The position numbers and the translations under genes are program-made. This document shows positions 23,155 to 46,795 of a DNA stretch of 64,000 nucleotides, one piece after another. Below the pieces are notes generated by a model. It was not told the origin of the DNA. It did no database searches and was given only the letters and a program-made list of their open reading frames with translations. Source of the stretch: Lates calcarifer (Eukaryota; Chordata; Actinopteri; Centropomidae). The stretch lies in contig NC_066838.1 of the NCBI RefSeq assembly GCF_001640805.2, forward strand, positions 22,131,928 through 22,195,927. Reading direction: 5' to 3'. Numbering within the stretch: the stretch's first letter is position 1; each line of letters begins with the position of its first letter.

Positions 23155-23520
23155 CAGCTAGCAGTCTGTTAGTTTAGCTTAGCATAAAGACTGAAAACAG
23201 GAAAACAGCTAGTTTTAAATTATAAGCCACTGTTTTATGAGGGTTACAAGCTAAATTACTTCTTGGCCAAGCACAAAAACTACTTTTCTCTCCATCATCG
23301 CTTGTTGCCTACTCACAGCCAAGAAATAATTTAGCGTTGAGCAGGTGAACTGTCATTTTTTTCACCTTGATTGATTTTTGTATAAACTAAACATACAGAA
23401 AAATAACATATTAATTCCTGAACTTTAGAGGTACTGTTTTGTCACTGTTGAACTGAGCCAGGCTAGTTGTTTCCCTTTGCTTTCAGTCTTTGTGCTAAGC
23501 TAAGCTAACCAGCCACTGAC
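23155..23520. repeat. Fold-back inverted repeat (TTAGCTTAGCATAAAGACTG family)
   Basis: The left arm (23155-23212) contains TAGCTTAGCATAAAGACTGA; the right arm (23462-23520) contains its near complement TCAGTCTTTGTGCTAAGCTA. Arms are about 55 bases and roughly 75-80% complementary by eye, with about 250 bases between. I recall the arm sequence as a common percomorph repeat in which both ends are present. It is a likely non-autonomous element able to form a hairpin. Confidence 0.7.
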
Positions 23521-24668
23521 TACAGCCTCATATTTAACAGCTGTGTGAGTGGTGAGTGGTATTGATCATGATGTACTGACTTTTAACTACTTTGAAGTCT
23601 ATATACAGTTTGGTAGTTTGGTCCAATGTTTCCCAAAGGTCACACGATAAATCTGAGGGGTTGTGGGATGATTAATGAGAGAGGAAAGAAGAATAAACAA
23701 GTTCAGTGACATAAAATAATTTAGAAAATTAAATATTGGATGATTTTACCTCTTTGGACCTCAAACACGGGTTTAAATGAAACCAGCAGCAAAGTTTTTG
23801 AGAGCGGAAATATTTCTTTGGCAGAACAGCAAACAGCTAATCTGAAATGTGACAAAGAGCCCAAACTAGACACGGAAATCCTTAATAGCCTACACTGTAT
23901 TTTATTGACTTATTTTATGTTGTTTTTTCATGTGAGATCTTTATCTGAAAAGAAAGTAGTGACTACATCCCTTAAATACATGTAGCAGTGTAAAAAATAG
24001 AATATTTTTAAGTAACATAAAATAGAAATATTCACATGAAATACATTTACTTACTGTAAATGCATGCATTTATTTTCAACCAACTGCAAGACAACAATTA
24101 CGATACAACAACGAGGTCACAGGAAGCACCTCTGCTTTCCCTCACACCTCGGTCTTGAGACTCTTTCCTTCTGGTTTTCAGGGGGTGTCTCTGTCGTGGT
24201 TGTGGTCACTGCTGTTGTCTCTGAGCAGAGGTGTGGACGAGGGTGGGGAATGTTTTCCCAGGTCCCACAGGAAAACTGTCAGGAAACATTACACGAGGCC
24301 CCAAAGTGCTTGGTTGGAGCCAGAGAGCTTGGAGTCAGCCCCCCGAACACCTCCAGGAACTCCCTCTGTAACCAGCATCTCCTCATGGGCCTGTGCGGCT
24401 GCTGCGGTAGGCTGCTGGTGCTTTTGTTTTGATTCCTCTCCAGGTCTGGGACAGTCGCCATCAGTGACTCACACATATTGGCTCTTGGCTGACTTTGGCC
24501 CCTTTTCTTCTTCAAGTTTTTTTTTCCTCAATGAATTTCCTCTTGTTTTTCCAGATACAGTTTGTGGATGAAATAGCGGTGTTATTGTCTCAAAGTTTCC
24601 TGGACCTGTTCAAGGTGAGGAGCCAGTTGTTTAAGAGTAAGCAGGGGGACTTTATAAAGAGTTTGTAT

Positions 24669-24670
<2 letters not shown>

Positions 24671-24705
<35 letters not shown>
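24671..24705 (+). repeat. (GT)n microsatellite
   Basis: About 17 uninterrupted GT units. It generates the repetitive residues seen in local open frames, which are therefore not evidence of a gene. Confidence 0.95.
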
Positions 24706-24706
<1 letters not shown>

Positions 24707-25689
24707 ACGCACACCGGGGCTGATTGCACTGATGCAAGAGAAATCCCCAAACAATACAAAGCCCTGGTTGTCAGTATTAGATGGGGATTGAGGAAACTTG
24801 TAGAGGGTGGAAGAGAAATGTCAGCCGCTACAACCACAGCTGCCATTCAGCTGGAAACGGATAATAGCTTTGCCACAATGTGCTTATGTTTGCTCTCTTT
24901 TCTAATCACAGTGAATTCCCCGGTCTCATCAGCATGCGGCGTACAGTCACTGTCTGTTTTGGAGCCAAACTCAGCCCAAGAAGTTCCTCTAAAAACTAAA
25001 CCGAAGACACAAGAAGATGAAACCATGAGTCATGTGAAAATTACAGGTCTTCGTAGGTGCTGAAGATTAAAACTCAAAAGAGAGACTTTTCTTTACCCTC
25101 ACTGGTACGACCTTAGCTTTAAATTTACTGGATTTACTTTACTAAGAAAAAGAAGAAGTGCTGTCAGATGCACTCTAGTAATCATACCATCAACCACATG
25201 GAAAAAAAAAAAGAAGATGACGCAGCAGCCAAGAAACCAGAGTGACTAGAGCGACGTGTAAACAAAAACTTCCTCCTTTCCAAAAAACCTGCATATGTTG
25301 CTCACTTATAGCAGTTTATCAACTCGATATTACAACTTACGGAGAGTCTCCTTTCATAATCATCATTCGTATGTCACCATCCCCCTCAAAAAAATTTATT
25401 TCAGCGTGTAGTGTGTGTGGGACATCATCACAGGAGATGACTCAGTTCTACCTTCTTGGATTTAGAGTGAAAGACTTTGAGGTGGAGTGCATGTGGGCAA
25501 AAGTGAGAATATATTCAACAGCATCAGATAAAAGCACCTGCCTGTACAATAGAACCACACACTACAGTATATACATAAAATATATGTATATATATAGTTT
25601 AGTCAAGGCTGGATCACCAGTCAGGGGTCAAGTGTGTCAACTAATTAACACATAAAACCTTTGGCAAGTTCAGATTATTCCATTGTAGA

Positions 25690-25960
25690 AGAACTGTACG
25701 GCTGCAACCAACAGTTATTTTAATTATCACTACATCTGACAATTATTTTCTTGCTCGGTGAATAAAAATGTCAGAAAATAGTGAAAAAATTACAATTATC
25801 ACTCCCTGAAGCCCAAGTTAAGATTTTTAAATAGTTTTTGTTGTTTGAGGAACATTAAAAAAAAAAAAATATTGAGTTTACTACAATAAACAACAGACAA
25901 CTTGGGAAAACCAGCAAATAATCACATTTGTTACACATTACGTTTTTGCTATCACTACAT
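25690..25960 (+). repeat. GGCTGCAACTAA-type interspersed repeat
   Basis: It starts ACGGCTGCAACCAACAGTTA and includes AAAAATGTCAGAAAATAGTG and a GAAGCCCAAGTTAAGAT word. This matches a family I recall as abundant in percomorph fish. Other copies are at 36650-36890, 37728-37920, about 39365-39560 and 41775-42257. Confidence 0.7.
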
Positions 25961-27552
25961 GCTTATGTTAGCATTAACAACTGTTTGCTTATCAGTTTAG
26001 AGGGTGTCCCCAACAACAACAGCAATGTTTTGCCTCTACTTCTATCACTTCTTTTCTTCTACTGTTAGCATGCTAACCAGCTAGCCCTAGCACTGTCTCT
26101 TTACTTTCCGATAGCAACTCACTGTAGTGTCTGCCCCGAAGAAGAGACACTATTTTAACCTCTTGTATCGTAAACTCAACAATGACTGAAGCTCTTAGCA
26201 AGCGACCATCATCATCACCTGCAAAATGAGCAAAATTCTTGGCCAATAATTTGCTGGTCAGTTAGTTAATAATTTCACCTGGTTGACTTCTTGGTGTCTG
26301 GGGAGATTGTGAAACTGCCGTGTAAAGGAGGGATCGGTTGGGGCCCACTTGAAGGTTAATTCAGCCACGCTCAAAGTCAGTTCAGACCACACCCTGTATC
26401 AGTTTCAGGACGTTTTAACATGGAAGAGCAGCTGTTCGCAACTCTCCTGAAAATATTCATCAAACAAAAACATAATGTCATCTTCCTAAGAACAGAGAGT
26501 TTCAGCTAATTGCAATCACAATGATTTCTGGGAACACAGTACAGTATCTCTGGGCTCCATCCTCTCACTTTTCCGGGAGCTGGCACTCAAAAAACCCCCG
26601 GTGAGTCAACATCCTCTTCTCCTTCTCAGACAAATACTATACAGCTTTCAGCATTCCTGAAGCTCGGATGCAGCCTGAGTTTTCAGGAGGCCATGCTGAT
26701 TTCATTTGCTCCGATATGGAGGGAGATGAGGCAATGTACTGCACTCTTGTCTGCCTGTACTGTGCAGTTCGGTTAGTGTGGACGTGGTTGTTTTATTTGT
26801 TCAGCATCCCCCTGGAACAGGCTGATCCTCACCACTTCCTGTCTTTGGAGACAGGAAGAAGTTACTGCCGCCAGTCTTATTCTGTCTACCCACGAGTGAA
26901 CGTTTACAGGGCTGCACAATCCACACACAACACAAATCTATAGTTTGGGGTCTTTTTTTAAATGGGGAGATTAATGGTTTTGGCAAATAATCTGACTGGA
27001 ATATTTAACTGTCATAATTTCTTGGAAAAGTTTTCCAACTGGGTCCACAGTGTGTTATAAAGATATAACCCCATGACACTTCCTGCTATTGTGTTTGAGG
27101 ACTTTCTCTGTCTTTGTGTGCGCATTCGCAGCTGTCAGAGGTTTTATATTACAGAGGTTCAGTCTTCAAGCCTTAGATCCATGGGTGGGTCAAAAACAAC
27201 CTGGCTGTTTTTTTGGCAATGTTTTCATGACAGAAATAGTTCATATTCCCACTATTCCTCAGAAATCTTTCCCTCTTTATTTTTCTTAGGCTTTCCAACT
27301 TTCCCTAAGTGGGTCACAAATTACCTGTAGGCATTTCCTTATTTCTGTCAGGTATAACCTAACACTACATTATTTACTCTCTCGATAGATAGATACTGAG
27401 GCAAAATCTAAAGAAAGTCAGGCAGGTGGGAGAGACAGGGCTTTAAAATGACAGCAGAATAAGAAAATGTAGGAACAAACTAGTGGAATTAGTTAATGAA
27501 GGGATGGATGAGCAGAGTGAAGCTCAAAACAATGGCACAATAGACTCAGTGC

Positions 27553-27609
27553 TTGTTAGCCTGCTCGCCTGTTAGCTTATTAGCACGTTAGCCCATTAGC
27601 TTGTTAGCC
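27553..27609 (+). repeat. Degenerate TTAGC-based short tandem repeat
   Basis: Six to seven units of 8-10 bases built on (T)TTAGC: TTGTTAGCC, TGTTAGCTTA, TTAGCACG, TTAGCCCA, TTAGCTTG, TTAGCC. Not related to the telomere repeat TTAGGG in sequence phase. No function is suggested. Confidence 0.7.
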
Positions 27610-30600
27610 TTTTTACCCATTTGAAAAAACTGTAGGTTTTAATGATTACATGTATCTAATGAATTGACATTATACATGTCAGGAGTATAACATTTACACT
27701 TATTATATGAAATAGTGTTTGCAAATCAAATTAAGCTTCTATTTAGCTAGGTAACATTAGCGTCCTAATGTTGTAGCTATTTTAACCAGGTAGCTTAGCA
27801 GCTGTTTTAGCAGTTTACTACGTTTATACTCCCAGTAACATCTAAGTAATTGTTTAGAGCAAAAACATAACATAAACAAAATATCATGAATTCATTACTA
27901 TCAAAAGTCATTTATTCTAATATTGGCAAATATTGTTCCACTTATGGTATAGTTGGTTCCAATAACTTAAGATTAATTTTAACAGCAACTTGATTGGACA
28001 AAATAGTTCTCCAAACATTTTCAGGCATATTTTTTTAATCTCTTCCCTGTGTGTGCTGTTTGTGTGAGAGAAGGTGGAAGCGACAGAACATCGGCAGGTG
28101 GTTCCTTATCTCAATTTATGTTCTCAAACATCATAAACCCTTCATGAAAAAGAGGAACTCGTTTGATAACTGAACTTTCAATCTGAGGCTTGTACACACA
28201 TTATACTACGTGTGTCACATCCTGAGGAAAACCATCCCACACACCCCCAAAATCAAGAAAATAACCTGCAGATGATTAGGTTTAAATTAGATTTAACCCT
28301 CCAGATGTCCCACTTTATTCCAGATCTGCTACGGTACTAATGCTTTTGCAAGCAGAAAAGAAAAACCAGTGTTAATACAACACAGTTGCATGTGTGTTGT
28401 ATTAAATCTAAGCCTATGATGCACCATTTCAGGATGTTTTTACGACCAACTAATATGTGAAAACAAAATACTTAAAAAAAAACAAATGAATCATTCATTC
28501 ATCCCTAAATTTATTCTGAGATTAGCCACATGCAGCTGTTGTGTTTCCTGTGTTGGCATTAAAGTTTAACGGTCACAACTGCTGGACATCGTGAGCAGCA
28601 AAGGGGAATAAAAGCATATTCAGTAACACAGACTTTCACACCTGTCACGCTCTTAAAGAGGAAATTATTATGTGTGTGGGTGGATGATGGGTGAAGTAAG
28701 TTAAAGTCTTTGTAACTGGAGATAGCCACATGAAGAGATTAGGAATAGGAAATGTTGCTGCAGTAACTGAACACAGGATTCATTTTTTTCTGTGGGAGTT
28801 TGTTATCTTTGCAAACAGTTTCACCTCCAGTTACCTCCACTGCAGTTAAACACACATTGATCATCAGCCATCAAACACAAAACTGCAAAACAAAAAGCCA
28901 CTGGACTTCACAACATCTTTGTTGACCCTGAGATTTAGCAGTCTAGCAGATCCTGACGTGACTCTCTTGGACCCAAAAGAATTTAAAACAGCTCTGCTTT
29001 ATAATGAAAGAACATTTCAGTAAAACCCCATTTGAATTGCTCTTACCACTCATCCATTAAAGAGGAACTTCAACCATTTGCCATGGCACTTTAATCCAGT
29101 TAAAAGACAAATAAAAAACAAAGGAATGAAAGAAAGAGGCTGTAGGTTGGCTGGGTCAAGCTCCAGAAACACTGGATCCTACAGTTCTCATTATGCAGCA
29201 TCTTTCATAAAGTCAAACCAGAACTTGCAGGTTTTGTTCAAGAAGTAAGAAACCCTCATTCAAAACCCTACTGACATTTGTAAATACTCTCATAGGTCAA
29301 ATAATCCAGCCTTTCTCAACTGTATGTCATGTTGCTCACATTATATGTTTATATAAAGATAGCAGGTTTTTGAAAAGTAAGGTAAGTAAGGTGGTTGCAG
29401 ATGAGAGAGAGGTGAAACATCATTGAAAAGTCAAATTGTCCTCAATTCAACTGTTCTTGGTTTAAAAACAGATTAGAACCAAAGGAAATGGGAAAAATGA
29501 CTTCTGTTAAAATCACCAAAGTTTCCATTTCTTATGTCAAGTGTTGCAGAAGATGTTGATTTCTCACAGAAAATAGAGAGTAAACCCCAGGAATGTGTTT
29601 CATTTTTTCACTTCAACTCCTAAGTTTGACTCTTCATCTTCATCACAACTTCACCTAAATTTAGACGTATGGGCATGGGAAAAACTCTAACAAAGTCAAA
29701 GCTCCAGCAACACTTACATATAAAGAACAACTTGTGTGTGTGTGAGACCAGTGCGTCTCAGCTTGTGGTCTTCGTCAGAATCATCATTCCTCCACACAAT
29801 AGTTGTTCTTTAGAGCACAAGTTATCAGACTTGCAAATGTTTCCTCCAGAGCCACAGAAGACACAAAATGACTGTTCTCACAAGCCGAATCGTATGTGTG
29901 CTTCATGACCAGTAAAATGTACAAAAGATCAGTTCAAAAAAAGGTTTGTAGTTAACAGATGTAACAGGAATCCACCAGACCCATAATTCATGTTTGGTGC
30001 AGCCCTATTTGTTGCTCTTAACATCTGTAAGAAAAGTTTTTATGAAACTCATCCTGTCAGTTCTCAGATCTGAAATACAGAACAATTTTCTAACAATGAC
30101 GTCCAACTGATCACAAAACACACTACAACTGGTTTTCTTTTTCAGATTCATGCATGTTAAAGCTCCCCTCAGTTGTCTAAAAACACTGGCTATCCATGAC
30201 TAAAAAGGGCAAAAAGTAAAATTCAAGTTTTGAAAAACATCCTTTGTTATTATTCAAATCCTTGGCTAATCTACTTAATCAAGACTGTGTGGGTGTCGTT
30301 TGATCAGATTTCATCAGCAGCCGCTGGTAACAAACAATCCCACGACTGTCTTCAGATTTTATTTTGATGCTTAACTTTGATGGAAATATGTGATATCGCG
30401 TTTCTCCAAAAGGCAACGGAAAAATCACAGATACAGACATCTTTCATGTTAAATACCAAAAAAAAGGTGTGATTCCATGTTTTTAAGATTTCTATTCATT
30501 CATATGTAAGCTGCTATTATTATATCTTGATGAATCTTCTGTTCAACAAGCACCAGTTAATATATCTTATGTTGAGAAATGCTCTTTGGATCTGTCCCGT

Positions 30601-31084
30601 GTTGCTACTGGAAAACATTTTATAGACTACGTCGAGCCGTTGATAAAATGCACAGCTGCTCAGTTCCTAAATAAGAGACTCTGGTTTTATAACGGTGTTG
30701 TCCATTAACAAGCTGTTGGGTGGAAATTATGAGCAGCAGCTCCAGGAAAGAGACTGTTAAAGCCACAGAGAGACAATATAACCTTTAAGGTATCTGCTCA
30801 CTGCCGCTGCTGCTGCCTGGAAACCAAATGAAGAATCTTTATCTCAGGTGCAGATTATGAGGAACATCCATCACTTTGCATTTATTTCATTCTGTAGTTT
30901 TACAGTAAAGCTGATTCATCCAAGTCACGTCCCCTTTGTTGGCCACGTGTGCTGAACTTGTAGACGTTTCAGAGGTAAAGGACAGCTTTCATTCGTCTTC
31001 TGAGGCGGCCAAACAATCTCTACATCACAATATCACAATCAAAATGGAGTCTATCCCAGCTGACATTGGACGAGAGGCCCAACA

Positions 31085-31290
31085 CATGTAGACAAACAAC
31101 CATTCACACTCACATCTCAGGCAATTTAGAGTCACCAATCAACCTAACCTGCATGTCTTTGGACTGTGGGAGAAAGCTGGAGTCCTCAGAGAGAACCCAT
31201 GAAGGCACAGGGAGAACATACACACAGGTGAACCGGGGCTCGAACTCCTGAGGCGACCACTGCACCACCGTGCTGCTTTGCATTATACAA
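31085..31290 (+). repeat. Widespread teleost interspersed repeat
   Basis: Contains CCTGCATGTCTTTGGACTGT, then GGGAGAACAT and ends CCACTGCACCACCGTGCTGC. I recognise this block as extremely common in fish genomes, but cannot assign it to a class by memory. It directly abuts the LINE fragment that follows, so the two may belong to one insertion. Confidence 0.75.
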
Positions 31291-31294
31291 CACA

Positions 31295-31700
31295 AGTAAG
31301 ATCAGGCCTTACCTGTCTCAGTACGCCACCCAAGTCTTGGCACAGGTCACAGTTAGCTTTCACCTCAACTACTGCAGTGTGTTTTTGGCAGGCCTCCCTT
31401 CACAGACAGTGAAACCCTCGCAGATGGTCCAGAACACGGTGGCCTGTCTGGTCCTGTCCTCTGCACCCATCTACTTGAACTCAATCATACAGACCTACGC
31501 TCCTTCTCTTCCTTTAAAGATTGTCATCTGGCATTGCCACCCCTGCATACAAGGTAATCATAGCCCAGCCTGTTCTCGTTGGTGCTGGAACGAGCTCCTG
31601 AATGCTATCAGAGCAGGAGTGTCCCTCTCTATCTTCAAGAATCTCTTCAGAGACACCTCCTCTCCTGACACCTCTAACATGCCTAACTAACACTTACTCT
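31295..31700 (+). pseudogene. 3' fragment of a LINE ORF2 (non-LTR retrotransposon), degenerate
   Basis: Translation gives HLNYCSVFLAGLP, then VKPSQMVQNTVACLVLS and, later, WNELLNAIRAGVSLSIFKN. These correspond to the conserved end of fish L2/Rex-like reverse-transcriptase proteins (typically LDYCN-LLAGLP ... QNAAARLV ... WNSLP-IR ... LSTFK). Several conserved residues are changed and the middle block (usually LHWLPV) is not intact, so it is a dead copy. The clade assignment is uncertain. Confidence 0.75.
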
Positions 31701-33515
31701 GCACTTCTTTAATTCATCTCCCTGCACTTTGCCTTATTTAACAAATTTAGTGCTTAATGCTTACTTCAATGTCTTCTGTTGCACTGAGACTTCAGCGTTG
31801 TCCCTCACTTACAACTCGTTTTGGATATGTAAATGTAACACGTCTAGTCTAGTGTGGTGCTTGCTTACTTCACTGCATTGTACCGTTTCTCTGTCTTAGT
31901 TAAACTTGTGCTCTGACAGGCAAATATGGAGATAATCACATGTGTATAATGCTGTCTTTTTTTAACCTTGCAGTCAGCTGTATTCTCTTATCTTTATGGT
32001 GGATTTCCGGCACATTTGTCACCCACATCCTGTGCCTTGACGGCCCACGCAAGCTCATATCCCTCTATCAGACACAACAGACACGACTCCAAAAACCAGA
32101 CACTGACGCTTTATGAAGCCAAAAGTTTCCTCTTTTTTTTTTAACATTATTTCTGCTTCTGACTGATTAATTTATTGTGTGTGAAAATAAATGTTGTGGT
32201 TTTGTCTGGTGCCTTCTTCTGTCTGTACGCGAAAGGCACAAACTTCCAACCGCTTCCTTATTTTTAACCAAAAAGAACATCTGCACTGATCCATTAGTTT
32301 GACCAGAGGCACTAACGGCCCATCAGAGACTGTGACGCACGCGATGCTTGAGACATAGCAGTCTGGTCAGAGCTGTTTCACCACAGAGGCTTGACTGTGT
32401 CCTACAGGCCCCCCTCTGCTTCCTCTTTTCAAAGCTCATACCTCATCACAGTGACAAGCGGTAACAGGACTGGACCAACCGGCACTTCTTTTTTTTTTCC
32501 AGCTGTGTCCTGATTCTGCAAAATTCAGTGATCAAAACTTCAGATCCATTCAGATATCCTTTGATGATTTCACACAGGCCTTAAGCTCATGATATTCTCG
32601 ATCTTATTCCCAGAGGAGATAACATTTTTCTCTTGTGTCGACTCATTCACTGAGGAACAGAACATCTGACCCAGTAATCAGCATGAAGTTGCATGTTAAG
32701 AGGCAGAACAGGTTGGCTACCCAAAAAAACTGGTGCAAAGAGAGCAGGAAAATTAGTTCATTTTACCATTTGTTTTTCATTTTTGCTGTCCTGAGTGAGG
32801 AGGTTTCTTTTTAGACACCAGCACAGTTGTTCATTATGTCTTTTTTGGTGCGTGCTAACGACTTCAAACTGTGGAAAAAACAGCTCGAGAAGCAGGAGCT
32901 GACCTCAAAATGAAGTTCTCTGTCAAACCTGCTGCTGTGCAAACAGAACACATTCACCTTTTAAGCTTTGAGTGGTGTTTTTAGCAGCAGGACGAGATTC
33001 AAACATTTACAACAGTAATATTGACTGGCCAACCCCCCCTGTCCCAACCTCCCACTGGGTTAATTGCTGAGCACCAACTGCACCCTCCTTGTTTAGGCCC
33101 CTGTGTCTCTGCTAAATGGCCCTTTCACACATTGTTTCTAGGGAAGCATCATCTTGACTAATTATCCCCTCGTTATGCGCTCAGCCCATTCGATCTAAAC
33201 CCATGTTTCAAGCATCAGCAAGCTCACATAACAATCCCTTATGTCGTTGTCCTTTCCAGCCCACCCCTCCTCCTCCTGCCTCTCCTGCTCAAAACAGTCA
33301 GAGGAGAGCATGAAGAAGAAGAAGGGCCCGGCTCGAACACATGGCCCGCATACCATCGCTCACCATCATCCAACACTCTTGACGCATCTGTGAATGAGCG
33401 GTGGAGGACAAAAGGGATCAACGCTGCAGAGCCAACGGAGAGAGTGACCACCATGACCTCATGGGTCAGCTGGGAGCCAGGAATGAAAAGACTCCAAGCA
33501 ACCCCCGCCCCAACT

Positions 33516-33534
33516 CACACACACACACACACAC
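33516..33534 (+). repeat. (CA)n microsatellite
   Basis: A short CA run inside a moderately G/C-rich patch. It produces the THTHTH residues in a 144-residue open frame that I do not accept as a gene. Confidence 0.9.
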
Positions 33535-34103
33535 AGCGAGCCTCTTGGACAACTGAAGCCGCCATGGGAATATGGGAGCGTGGAAGAGGAGGAATCAGCA
33601 CTCGCCTGCAGGAGCTGAAAGAAAGTGGTTGTGTTTGGAATTCTGGGTCATGCCTTTCTCCGCACATTCCTCGTCGTTCTCCCAACAATAAACAGCGTCA
33701 GAGCCCGATACAAGAGCCTCCATTCTGGATACCTCGCACCACAGACGGGCCTCAAACCATCCGAAACCGCTCGGCAACCTCCAAAACTCTGGTGATAACA
33801 TTCTTAACTGGAGGAAAAAGTTGAAGACTCGCTATATTTAACAGCACCACGTGCAGAAGGTCACATCTCAGCTGGGGGAAATTACAAACAGACTGTGTGT
33901 ACACTCGAGGTCTGAGCACTAATTTAAGTTTGGGAGCTACAATTCCCACAGACAGTTGTGGCTTTCTTGCAAGATCTGCACGAAATAATGTTCCATAAGT
34001 TATTTTTAGGAAGCGTGACTTGAGCAGAGAAAATAAAATAAGACCAGTCTGAATCATCTTAGAGCAGATATCAAAATGGCACAGTCACATTTATAACAGG
34101 TCA

Positions 34104-34437
34104 TTTATTCAGCTGTCAAAATAAAAGTCTTGCATGCAGTAAAAACTGAAAAAGGCTTCATTCTGTACATAAACCAAACATGTTAAAATAAATAAATAAC
34201 TTAAAGAACAAAACAAATGAAAACAAAAAAGTTATGTACAGCTGTGAAACACTGAACTCTACTGAAAGTAGCCAAATGTTCGTTGGTCTAAATCAAACAA
34301 GGAGAGGTGCAACAGCAGAACCTTTACACTTTGGTCTCAGTTTCTTCACTCTTTAGGGCAGCTTGCTCTGATTTCTTTGGCAGTTTATTCTGACAGTCAC
34401 TGGTGCTTTAAGTCTTTGAAGTTTAGGTGTCTGCCGC
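34104..34437 (-). other. tamalin: tamalin 3' UTR with AATAAA at 34109-34104
   Basis: On the minus strand an AATAAA hexamer lies at 34109-34104, 330 bases after the stop codon at 34438-34440. This gives a compact 3' UTR. Its end is inferred. Confidence 0.65.
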
Positions 34438-45136
<10,699 letters not shown>

Positions 45137-45420
45137 GTTGAGCTCATGTGCGAGCGCTGAAGAGTTGACGAGAATGAAATAAAAAATGAAAACGAAAAAT
45201 AAAAAGTGTTGTGGTCCTCCAGCACGGAGTGAAAGCAGCCGGGGAAGATGCTGACTGAGTTGTGAGCCTCAGCGTGGAGCCGCCTACAATTTCACTTCAG
45301 TGTTTCTGGTGAATAAAAACCTGGAGGCGGGGACTTCTGATGTGAAGGACACAGATGAGTGCCAATAGCAACGTGACTGCTGCTTTCAGGTGCACCTCGG
45401 ACCTTTCTGTTTCACGTTCC
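45137..45420 (-). promoter_or_regulatory. tamalin: tamalin 5' UTR and proximal promoter (inferred)
   Basis: Upstream of the tamalin start codon the sequence becomes G/C-richer (about 45225-45420). It contains an inverted CCAAT box (ATTGG on the minus strand near 45362) and an A/T-rich TTTTTATTC on the minus strand near 45313-45321, at a suitable distance for a start site around 45280. No classical TATA box is present, so the start site is approximate. Confidence 0.4.
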
Positions 45421-46795
45421 GGGAGCGTGATGTGAGATGCTGGGAATGTTTTTGTTCCCGGAGTCTTGAATGCAGCAAACAGTAATGGTTTTATTTAAAC
45501 AGTTGAATCAAAGGGAACTACTATACATTTATTTCTTTCGTCTAACGTCTTCAGCATATTAATATGAATAATTCTGACATATATATGTATTATAATATAT
45601 GGTTTTGTTTTTCTTTAACATTACGATTGTATATAATCATTTTAGGCTATCGTTTTAATCATTTTATTCATTTTTAAAAGAAAAAATGTGAAGATTTTCT
45701 GCGTGTCTCTGTTTTATATCATTGTTAATTTAATATTTGGGATTTTTTGCCCTGTTGCGGAGACAAAACAAGACATTTGAACGTCACACCACCTTGGGAT
45801 TTTAGAAAGAGTGATGGATATTTTTCACTTCACTCCACTTTTTCACTCAGAAAATAATCAGCACATTGTTGATTGTTGATATAAACTTAATTTGTGAGTA
45901 ACAGTTCCTGTTATAGCTCCATATATTCAGCACAACATTCATCCTCTGTGGAGCAGGTCCTGATTTAAATCCTAGTTTAAGTTTTACTCCATTCAAAAAT
46001 GAGATTCACTTGGATGTTTCCGGTTCACGTGCAGAGTTTGACACTGGATGGTTGTTTTTAAATTCATCTGCTTGACTTATGTGAGTGTGATGTAGAAATC
46101 TGAAACCCCCTGGACCCTGAGCATGGACTGTTAGTCAAGTAAAAGACATCATGTGTTTAGCATTCAAACTTTTGCATATTCATTGGATGCTGAACTTGTC
46201 TTTTTGAGAAGAAGTTAGAAGACTGAGAAGAAAATTACTGAACTTTTACTTGTTTTAAATTCAGTCTTAAAATGTGTCCTGATGTGACTTCACTGAAATG
46301 GAGCAGTCCTGTGCCACATATGTGACATAGCACTTAAAACTGGCGGCTTACTTCATATGCAAACAGTTGTGTGTAGATAACTCTGACCAGCAGCTGTTGG
46401 CAAAGTCTCCAAACATATGCGATCAAGTCAGTTGTCATGATTTGTCCGACAGCACTTGATTGCAGCATTTGTTGCTGGCAGACCAACTATGAATGTGAAG
46501 GTTTAGAATATTATTATTAATACTCAGCAGGAGTATTAATGAGAGGCGTCTTAGATGAGAGAAAAAAGATACAGATCTGCTCTTTGAGAACAGAGATTAA
46601 GTTGTGAAATGACAAATAACGTCTAAAATATGGGGAAGAGAAGACAATTATTTTTGAGTGAGTGGGCCTGTCTGTGCTGCAGCCATCTGTGTCCACAGAC
46701 TAAAAAGTAGACGGCGCCCCCTTGTGGTTAAAAAAACCCATATGATGAGTGTTAGGAAAAAAGAAAACGTGAAACAAATTCTGAAGCCCAGATGA
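45421..46795. other. Spacer between dgka 3' end and tamalin promoter
   Basis: About 1.4 kb of A/T-rich sequence. I see no exon, RNA gene or clear repeat family. dgka and tamalin are transcribed in the same direction, so dgka read-through would enter the tamalin promoter from upstream. Confidence 0.6.

Larger units (their letters stand above)
14981..34103. other. About 19 kb intergenic region between nr4a1 promoter and tamalin 3' end
   Basis: No exon set or RNA gene could be recognised. Open frames are short, lack family resemblance and often run through simple repeats. Recognisable contents are a Tc1 remnant (16280-17070), an inverted-repeat pair (23155-23520), a CTAAC-type element at 25690-25960, a LINE fragment (31295-31700), microsatellites and a degenerate TTAGC run. 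A slightly G/C-richer patch at about 33240-33800 has no convincing exon. Enhancers for nr4a1 or tamalin could lie here but cannot be read by eye. Confidence 0.6.

Noticed and set aside
24064..24571. Overlapping 122- and 138-residue open frames
   Set aside because: Two frames of the same strand compete, with low-complexity Ser/Val runs and no family resemblance or splice context.
27553..27609. Interstitial telomeric repeat
   Set aside because: Units are TTAGC with varied spacers, not TTAGGG; it is an ordinary degenerate tandem repeat.
31066..31251. Small protein in an open frame at 31.1 kb
   Set aside because: The frame lies within a widespread interspersed repeat and has no conserved protein features.
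33390..33824. 144-residue open frame in a G/C-richer patch
   Set aside because: It runs through a CA microsatellite, resembles no family I know, lacks domain-like composition and has a competing frame on the other strand.
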